Source of the DNA: an uncultured Rhodopila sp.
GTDB taxonomy: Bacteria; Pseudomonadota; Alphaproteobacteria; Acetobacterales; Acetobacteraceae
DNA length: 64,000 bases
Assembly: GCF_903944925.1 (NCBI RefSeq)
Contig: NZ_CAJATU010000183.1
Coordinates: 28,573 to 92,572, forward strand
Reading direction: 5' to 3'
The stretch's first letter is position 1, and every line of letters begins with the position of its first letter. This document shows positions 58,588 to 64,000 of this stretch, piece by piece. Under the pieces are notes generated by a model that was not told where the DNA came from, made no database searches, and saw nothing but the letters and a program-made list of their open reading frames with translations. The translations under genes and the position numbers were made by a program.

Positions 58588-59808
58588 ATGACGAGACTGT
58601 CACGTCGCGTGCTGGTGGGCGGGATGGCGGCCGCCCCGCTGGCCGGGCCGGGGATCATCCGGGCGCAAAGCAGTTCCAAACCGGTCCGCATCGGCTTGCT
58701 GTCGGACATGGGCGGCCCGTATCGCGATGTCGGCGGGACGGGCAACCGGGTTGCCACCGAACTGGCGATCGTGGATTTCGGCGGCTCGGTTCTCGGGCGG
58801 CCGATCGAGGTCCTGCAGGCGGACGATCAGGATAAGCCGGATGTGGCGGCGTCGCTGGCGCGGCAGTGGATCGACTCCGAGGGCGTGGACGTGCTGGCGG
58901 ATGGTGCCGCGAGTTCATCAGGGCTGGCGATCCAGCAGGTCTGCCGGGACAAGAAGACGGTCTATCTGATCACCGGGCCGGCGACCTCGGACATGACCGG
59001 CAGGCAGTGCTCGCCGTTCGGCATTCACTTTTCCTATGATACGTATGCGCTGGCGCACGGCACCGGCACTGCGCTGACCAGGGCCGGCGGGGATAGCTGG
59101 TTCTTCATCACTGCCGATTACGCGTTCGGCTATGCGCTGGAGCGCGATACGATGGACGCGGTGCGGGCTGCCGGCGGGAAGGTCGTGGGCAGTGTCCGCG
59201 CGCCGCTGGGTACGGCCGATTTCTCGTCGTATCTGGTGCAGGCCCAGGCGTCCGGAGCAAAGGTCATCGGGCTGGCCAATGCGGGGACCGATGCGCAGAA
59301 CTGCGTCAAGCAGTCGGCGGAGTTCGGGCTGGCGAAGAGCGGCCAGCGGCTCGCGACTTTGCTGATGCAGATCAGCGACGTGGCGTCGCTGGGGCAAAGC
59401 GTGTGCGCGGGGCTGGCTTACACGGATAGTTTCTATTGGGACATGAGCGATACCGCTCGGGCGTGGTCGAAGCGGTGGAGCGAGCAGATGGGGCGAGTGC
59501 CGGGGCTGCTGCATGCGGGCAGTTACTGCGCGGCGTATCATTGGCTGAAGGCGGTGAAGGCGGCGGGATCGACGGAGGCCGAGGCGGTGGCGGCGAAGAT
59601 GAAGGCGATCCCGGTCAATGATTTCTACAATGACAATGTGAAAATCCGGCAGGACGGGCGGGTGATGCATGGCATATATTTGTGGCAGGTGAAGCCGGTG
59701 GCCGAGGCGCGGTATCCGAATGATTTCTGCCGCAAGCTGGGAACGATTGCGCCGGCCGATGCCTGGCGGCCGTTGTCCGAGGGCGGGTGTGCTTTCGCGA
59801 AGGGGTAA
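58588..59808 (+). CDS. Branched-chain-amino-acid-type periplasmic binding protein
   Basis: 406 residues. A twin-arginine signal (SRRVLVGGMAAAPLAGPGII) precedes a Peripla_BP_6 fold (PVRIGLLSDMGGPYRDVGGT, GDSWFFITADYAFGYALERD). Such proteins bind branched-chain amino acids, amides or aromatic acids such as phenylacetate relatives. No permease genes adjoin, so it is an orphan or uses another system's membrane parts. The neighbouring benzoylformate-decarboxylase-like enzyme suggests an aromatic 2-oxo acid. Confidence 0.9.
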   Translation: MTRLSRRVLVGGMAAAPLAGPGIIRAQSSSKPVRIGLLSDMGGPYRDVGGTGNRVATELAIVDFGGSVLGRPIEVLQADDQDKPDVAASLARQWIDSEGVDVLADGAASSSGLAIQQVCRDKKTVYLITGPATSDMTGRQCSPFGIHFSYDTYALAHGTGTALTRAGGDSWFFITADYAFGYALERDTMDAVRAAGGKVVGSVRAPLGTADFSSYLVQAQASGAKVIGLANAGTDAQNCVKQSAEFGLAKSGQRLATLLMQISDVASLGQSVCAGLAYTDSFYWDMSDTARAWSKRWSEQMGRVPGLLHAGSYCAAYHWLKAVKAAGSTEAEAVAAKMKAIPVNDFYNDNVKIRQDGRVMHGIYLWQVKPVAEARYPNDFCRKLGTIAPADAWRPLSEGGCAFAKG

Positions 59809-59819
59809 GAAGGCGCCGA

Positions 59820-60653
59820 TCAGGCGGCGCGCCAGAGATCGCCGTCGCGGATGGCCTTGCCTTCGGCCTCCAGCTTCAGCAGATGCGCCAGCACGCTGCG
59901 TTCCGCCGCCTTCTTCAGCTTTGGATTCAACTGCTTGTACAGCGCCTCCATGATCGAGGTGGCATCCCCCGGCCCGTCGGCGAGTTTGCGGGCGATCGAC
60001 TGCTCGCGCAGCATGCGGTGGGTCAGCATCGCCCGCACCAGATTGCGCGGATCGCGCAACAAAGGGCCGTGCCCGGGCAGGTAGAGGTCGTCGTCGCGGC
60101 CAAGTAACAGGTTGAGTGAGGCAAAATACTCCTGCATATCGCCCCCCGGCGGGCTGACAATACTTGTAGACCAGGACATCACATGATCCGCGCTGAACAA
60201 AACCGTGTCGCCATCGGCGCCTTTTACAACGTAACACAGATGATCCGACGCATGACCCGGCGTGTGCAGGGCGTCGATCCCGGCGATCGATCCGTTATGA
60301 CCCAGTTTGATGTCCGCGTCGAACGCCGCGATGCCGCTGGTGCGAAAACCTACCGTCCTCGCCCCGGTCGCCGCCTGCAACGCCGGCACCGCGCCGACAT
60401 GGTCGTGGTGGGTGTGGCTGACCAGGATCAGCGCGACGCGGCCTTCGGTATGGCGCAGGATGGCGTCTATGTGCTCGGGATGGCCCTCCGGCCCGGGGTC
60501 GAGGACGGCGGTCCCGTCCGGCGTATCGATCAGATAGGTGTTGGTGCCGTAATAGGTCATTGGCCCCGGATTGTTGGCGACAATCCGGCTGATGCCCGGC
60601 AGTACGGGAAGAAGGGCGCCGCGGTCGGGCTCGGCCTCGGTCAGAAAGGACAT
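59820..60653 (-). CDS. Metallo-beta-lactamase-fold hydrolase (LACTB2-like)
   Basis: 277 residues from the ATG at 60653. LVSHTHHDHVGAVPAL is the HxHxDH zinc motif; GTNTYLIDTPDGTAVLDPGP, HTPGHASDHLCY and FSADHVMSW supply the other ligands. A C-terminal helical tail (LVRAMLTHRMLREQSIARKL) places it in the LACTB2/RNase-like group. The exact substrate is unknown. Confidence 0.9.
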   Translation of the reverse strand: MSFLTEAEPDRGALLPVLPGISRIVANNPGPMTYYGTNTYLIDTPDGTAVLDPGPEGHPEHIDAILRHTEGRVALILVSHTHHDHVGAVPALQAATGARTVGFRTSGIAAFDADIKLGHNGSIAGIDALHTPGHASDHLCYVVKGADGDTVLFSADHVMSWSTSIVSPPGGDMQEYFASLNLLLGRDDDLYLPGHGPLLRDPRNLVRAMLTHRMLREQSIARKLADGPGDATSIMEALYKQLNPKLKKAAERSVLAHLLKLEAEGKAIRDGDLWRAA

Positions 60654-60676
60654 GCGAACGGTTCTCCGATGGGCCG

Positions 60677-61471
60677 TTATTGTTGCCGCAAGCCGTCCGG
60701 CCTGGCAACGCCGCCACCCTGTCCACTCAATCTTCGAGTCCGGCGCCAATGCAACAACCGCCAGAATCGGCCCCCGATCCGGTCTTTCCGGAAGCACAGC
60801 AGTAATACCGGCAGGACGCGGGCCGATAAATCGCTTGCCGCCTGCGACAGTCCAAGGGCGATATCGTTTGGCGTGTAATCCAACCCGGTCAGGTAATTCG
60901 ATACGCCGCCGTCCTTGGTCAGGAACACCAGCCCGGCCGGATGCACGAGCAGTTTGGTCCTGTCGTCGATATGCAGCCTGAAGCCCACTGCCTCGGTGAC
61001 AATGCTGATCGCGGATTCCGCTCCGGTCAGATAATGCCAGTTCGCCGCGTCCTTCGCGTCGCCTGACCGGTCGACATCAGCCTGCCGCGCGGCCTGCGCG
61101 TCGGCTGGGGTTTCCGAAGGATCGACCGACATCACCACGAGGCTGTAATCGGCCGGCCGATCGAACCGGGACAGCGCATTGATCAGATCCTCGCGCACCG
61201 GGCCGCACAGGTTCGGACCATGGAAATGGCCCAGCACCAGGATCGTCGGGCGATGACCGAGCATCTGGCCCAGTGTCACCCGCGCTCCGTGCTCGTCGCG
61301 CAATCGAACCGTCAGCGGAACCTGATTTCCGAGGCGCTCGTCATACGCAACCGCAGACGCGCCTTCATCCGCCCGGGCCGGCAAAGACAGCACGGCCAGA
61401 AAGATAAGCAGCAGCCGGGCAAATCCGGCTGCACCGGCAGGCCGATTGCGCACCGGCCTAAGCGACATCAT
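60677..61471 (-). CDS. SCO1/SenC-like exported protein lacking one copper cysteine
   Basis: 264 residues. A signal peptide (LLLIFLAVLSLPARA) precedes a SCO-type thioredoxin fold: LVLGHFHGPNLCGPVREDLI stands where YYxCPxLC is expected, so the first Cys is Gly and only the second remains. The later His (LVHPAGLVFL) is kept. A C-terminal hydrophobic segment (VLPVLLLCFRK) matches the long SCO forms. SCO proteins deliver copper to cytochrome oxidase; here copper binding by the CxxxC pair is not possible. Confidence 0.82.
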   Translation of the reverse strand: MMSLRPVRNRPAGAAGFARLLLIFLAVLSLPARADEGASAVAYDERLGNQVPLTVRLRDEHGARVTLGQMLGHRPTILVLGHFHGPNLCGPVREDLINALSRFDRPADYSLVVMSVDPSETPADAQAARQADVDRSGDAKDAANWHYLTGAESAISIVTEAVGFRLHIDDRTKLLVHPAGLVFLTKDGGVSNYLTGLDYTPNDIALGLSQAASDLSARVLPVLLLCFRKDRIGGRFWRLLHWRRTRRLSGQGGGVARPDGLRQQ

Positions 61472-61584
61472 AGCTGTCAGTCACAAGCCACCCTCGGCAC
61501 ATGCGGCAGCCAACGGCGTCTGCGCCTACCGGTTGCCGCAAAGCGCGCGATCGTGAGGCCGATCGGGCTGCCCGACAGAACGCC

Positions 61585-62526
61585 TCAGCGGCGTGCGTAG
61601 AATACGAAGATCCCGGTGTTCTCGGTGATGTATCCCTTGGACTGGGAGGCGACGAAGCGCATTGATGCCTCGGTGAATCCCGCCGCCCGCGCGCGTGGCA
61701 GGATGTCCCAGCCGGGCGTTTCGAACACCAGCGACCCGCCATCCGGATCAACCGGGTTGCCGTGATACTCAGGCTCCTGCACATGCAGGACCTGCCCGTC
61801 CACCAGCCTGGCCCGCACGTCCCCGGTTTCGCGGGTGAACCAGAACGGGAACGTTCCTATATGCAGGCCGCCGGGCTTGAGCACCCGCGCGATCTCCCGC
61901 AATGCCGCGTCGAGGTCGGGCACGTGCTCGAGCACCTCGTTCGTCGTGACGATGTCGAATCGCCCGGACGGCAGGTCCAGCGCGGTGAGGTCCTGATGCG
62001 GGATCGGGTACAAAGCCTCACGGGCAGCTTCATCGTAGCCATACTCCGACCCCAGGAAGCGCGGAAACATCCCCCGCAGCAGCAACGCAAACTGCGTCAC
62101 CGCCTCGGTAGCGAAGATCCGCACGTCGTAGCGATTCCGGTCGACCGTCGCTGCGGCAATCAGGTCCAGCACGGCACGGTGGCGAGAGATCAACCCGTTC
62201 GCGGCCAATCCCTCGCGCCAGTTCGTGTCGGGCGCGCTGATCTCGCGCGGCGTCACGATACGGCCTGTCAGCGGTTCCCTGAAACCGGTCCGCACGATCC
62301 GCCTGGCGATGATCGCGGCATCCCCGGCGCGGTATACGCCCGGGTTGGAGGCCACCCAGCCCGACCACTCCGTCATCGATGCGAACGTTTGATCGATCTC
62401 CACACTGCCCCATCGAATCAGCTTCGTCCGAGCGAGATACATCGATCGGCTTGCTAAACGGCGGGCCATCGCCGGTATGCTCCTGACGTTATCTCGCAAT
62501 TTGCGAATCCTGTTCTGGGGCTGCAT
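61585..62526 (-). CDS. SAM-dependent methyltransferase, Methyltransf_11-like
   Basis: 313 residues from the ATG at 62526; 62568 and 62469 are alternatives and the last has AGGAG upstream. The core reads LDLPSGRFDIVTTNEVLEHV followed by LREIARVLKPGGLHIGTFPF. The N-terminal 130 residues are unlike small methyltransferases. The type resembles enzymes of surface polysaccharide clusters, but this is inference. Confidence 0.82.
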   Translation of the reverse strand: MQPQNRIRKLRDNVRSIPAMARRLASRSMYLARTKLIRWGSVEIDQTFASMTEWSGWVASNPGVYRAGDAAIIARRIVRTGFREPLTGRIVTPREISAPDTNWREGLAANGLISRHRAVLDLIAAATVDRNRYDVRIFATEAVTQFALLLRGMFPRFLGSEYGYDEAAREALYPIPHQDLTALDLPSGRFDIVTTNEVLEHVPDLDAALREIARVLKPGGLHIGTFPFWFTRETGDVRARLVDGQVLHVQEPEYHGNPVDPDGGSLVFETPGWDILPRARAAGFTEASMRFVASQSKGYITENTGIFVFYARR

Positions 62527-62751
62527 GACGAAGGCGCACGCGGACAGGCTATACCCTTGCAAAGGCATGGTACGATGTTTGTGTGAATTAGCATCGCTCC
62601 CGAGTCGCGTCTATCGAATTCCATACAGGTCAAGACGTTAGCATGATCCGTGTGGTCTTTATTGGTTGCACGTGGCGGCCGAATCCCGGATCATCCGGCC
62701 GAATCGCGGGCTGGAGTCGAGCCACCCGCGAGAACTGTCCGGAAGGAACTG

Positions 62752-62979
62752 ATGCATACCAGGGACCAGACCATCAAGGTCTACGCACCGCAACCGGCCG
62801 GGCATTCGCCGGAAACCGATCCGCGCACCCCTGCGCATTTCGAGGCACGCCGGGCAGTGGCGCGGCGTATCGGCTTCGACGTCCGTGCGACCGGGAAAGA
62901 TCACGCTTGTGGCCGCCGGCTTGCCCGGTCGCCGGATAGCGGTCCGGGTCGCACCAGGCCGATTGAGCAAAGGTCATGA
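62752..62979 (+). CDS. Small ORF coupled to membrane protein gene
   Basis: 75 residues from the ATG at 62752, which has GGAAGGA 5 bases upstream. The stop overlaps the next start (ATGA). The sequence is basic and rich in Arg, His and Pro (YAPQPAGHSPETDPRTPAHF) without known domain. The good ribosome site and overlap suggest a translated leader or small protein. Confidence 0.45.
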   Translation: MHTRDQTIKVYAPQPAGHSPETDPRTPAHFEARRAVARRIGFDVRATGKDHACGRRLARSPDSGPGRTRPIEQRS

Positions 62980-64000
62980 TTGAATCCGTTAGTACCGAGG
63001 CTGCGCCGAAGCAGATCGCTTTGTTTGACCGAAGACCGATCGTGTCGAACTCAATCCTGATCGTGTTGTCTCTCGTTGCGGGCGCAGCGATCTCCTACTG
63101 GCGCGGGCAGGATATCAATTTCGACCAGCTCAACTACCATTACTATATCGCCTACGCATACCTGGCCGATCGGCTGAGCCAGGACGTGGCCCCGGCGCAG
63201 GTGGCGCACAGTTTCTTTAGCCCGATTGCGTATTTGCCGTTCTATATCATGGTGAAAAACCTGCCCCCCTATGTCGTCGGGATGGTTTTCGGTGCACTGC
63301 ACGGACTTAATATTTGGCTCGTGATCGTCATCTCGTGGATTCTCACGCCCGGCCTGCGCACGGCGCCGCGGGTCCTGGCGGTCATTGCCAGCACGGCGAT
63401 TTCGGCCGCGGGTCCGATGGCGATCTCGGAGTTCGGGACCACGTTTGCGGATATTCTTCTCAGCCCGCTGTTGCTCGCGGGCCTGTCGCTGTTGATGCTT
63501 GGTGGTTCCGGCGAACGAGGCGATCTGCGAACTGCTTTGGCAGCCGGTCTTGCCGCAGCGCTCGCAGGCGCCGCCGTCAGCCTCAAGTTGACCGGCATGA
63601 GCTTCGCGCTCGCACTGGCAGTGGCGGCGGTTGTCGGCTGGACCACATGGCGTTCGCGCCTCGTCGCGCTGTGTGCGACGGCGGTCGGTGGCTTGCTCGG
63701 GTTCGCCGCGGCAGGCGGTTCCTGGTATCTGCTGATGTGGCGGATGTTTCGCAACCCGGTATTCCCTTATTTCAACGACATATTCAAGTCGCCCGACTAT
63801 GACAGCGCGGTGCCGTTTTTCGGTATTCGGTATACCCCGCATAATCTGTGGGAAGCGCTGATGTATCCGTTTCGATGGGCTGGAACTCAGCAGATCACGT
63901 CGGAGCTGCCGTTTCGGGACATCCGTTTCGCGCTGTTGATCATTCTGTGCGCAATCGCGCTCGGACTAGCGGTGGCGCTGCGTGCCCGGCCGCGATCGGC
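62976..64000 (+). CDS. Polytopic membrane protein, glycosyltransferase-C-like (partial)
   Basis: 341 codons are visible to the window edge with no stop. About eight membrane helices; an N-terminal loop INFDQLNYHYYIAYAYLADR after the first helix has the acidic-residue pattern of GT-C lipid-linked glycosyltransferases. Helices like VSLKLTGMSFALALAVAAVV follow. It probably transfers a sugar on the outer side of the membrane; this is inferred from topology and loop motif only. Confidence 0.72.
   Translation, partial: MIESVSTEAAPKQIALFDRRPIVSNSILIVLSLVAGAAISYWRGQDINFDQLNYHYYIAYAYLADRLSQDVAPAQVAHSFFSPIAYLPFYIMVKNLPPYVVGMVFGALHGLNIWLVIVISWILTPGLRTAPRVLAVIASTAISAAGPMAISEFGTTFADILLSPLLLAGLSLLMLGGSGERGDLRTALAAGLAAALAGAAVSLKLTGMSFALALAVAAVVGWTTWRSRLVALCATAVGGLLGFAAAGGSWYLLMWRMFRNPVFPYFNDIFKSPDYDSAVPFFGIRYTPHNLWEALMYPFRWAGTQQITSELPFRDIRFALLIILCAIALGLAVALRARPRS

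Overview
The window is GC-rich chromosomal DNA from an alphaproteobacterium. The gene set (DUF2336 protein, BrnT/BrnA, OmpR/EnvZ-type regulators, form II CoxSLM, a DsbD/ScsB-type reductase, the GltB/GltD form) and the intergenic repeat family suggest Rhodospirillales, probably Acetobacteraceae. This placement is by family resemblance only.

Layout. 1-6.5 kb: the end of a DUF1295 gene, a cyclopropane-fatty-acid-synthase-like methyltransferase, a membrane acyltransferase, an FAD monooxygenase and an EnvZ/OmpR-type two-component system. 7-16 kb: a type II secretion locus in two divergent arms, gspE-F-I-J on minus and gspH/L/M/N-like on plus. The plus arm also carries a small Cys-containing exported protein and a Tat-exported ferritin-like protein; gspD, gspG and gspK are absent from the window. 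16-19.3 kb: tRNA-Ser(CGA), a decayed IS630-type transposase, a lower-GC secreted Cache protein and about 1.5 kb with no convincing gene. 19.3-25.5 kb: gltB-gltD. 25.8-29.2 kb: a stand-alone receiver, an AT-richer patch, a phospholipase-D-family protein and a DUF1847 protein with a perfect FNR/FixK-type box upstream. 29.5-33.2 kb: form II CoxS-CoxL-CoxM molybdenum hydroxylase. 33.3-39.7 kb: methyltransferase, hydrolase, peptide-binding protein, DadA-like oxidase, a small secreted protein with its own terminator, and mobB.

39.9-43.1 kb is the most unusual stretch. A compact run of small genes (zinc-ribbon-like protein, GNAT, an unknown) leads into three genes resembling RP4 TraK-TraL-TraM with no relaxase or mating-pair genes nearby. 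Facing them is a secreted TNT-domain (NAD+-glycohydrolase-type) protein overlapping a small gene that is probably its immunity protein. 43.3-51 kb: msrA with a tandemly duplicated 3' end, an NHL-repeat protein, a MarR regulator behind a perfect 11-bp palindrome and coupled to a decayed DHA2 efflux pump, pirin, an SDR, and an intact EmrA-EmrB pump whose EmrB is a paralogue of the decayed one. 51-61.5 kb: two ThDP enzymes, a DsbD-type reductase, a DUF2336 protein, the BrnT-BrnA toxin-antitoxin pair, an orphan periplasmic binding protein, a metallo-beta-lactamase-fold hydrolase and a SCO-like protein that lost one copper-ligand cysteine. 61.5-64 kb: a methyltransferase, a small ORF and a polytopic membrane protein cut by the window edge.

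At least eight intergenic gaps carry copies of one palindromic repeat family. All gene assignments come from reading motifs; no database search was possible.
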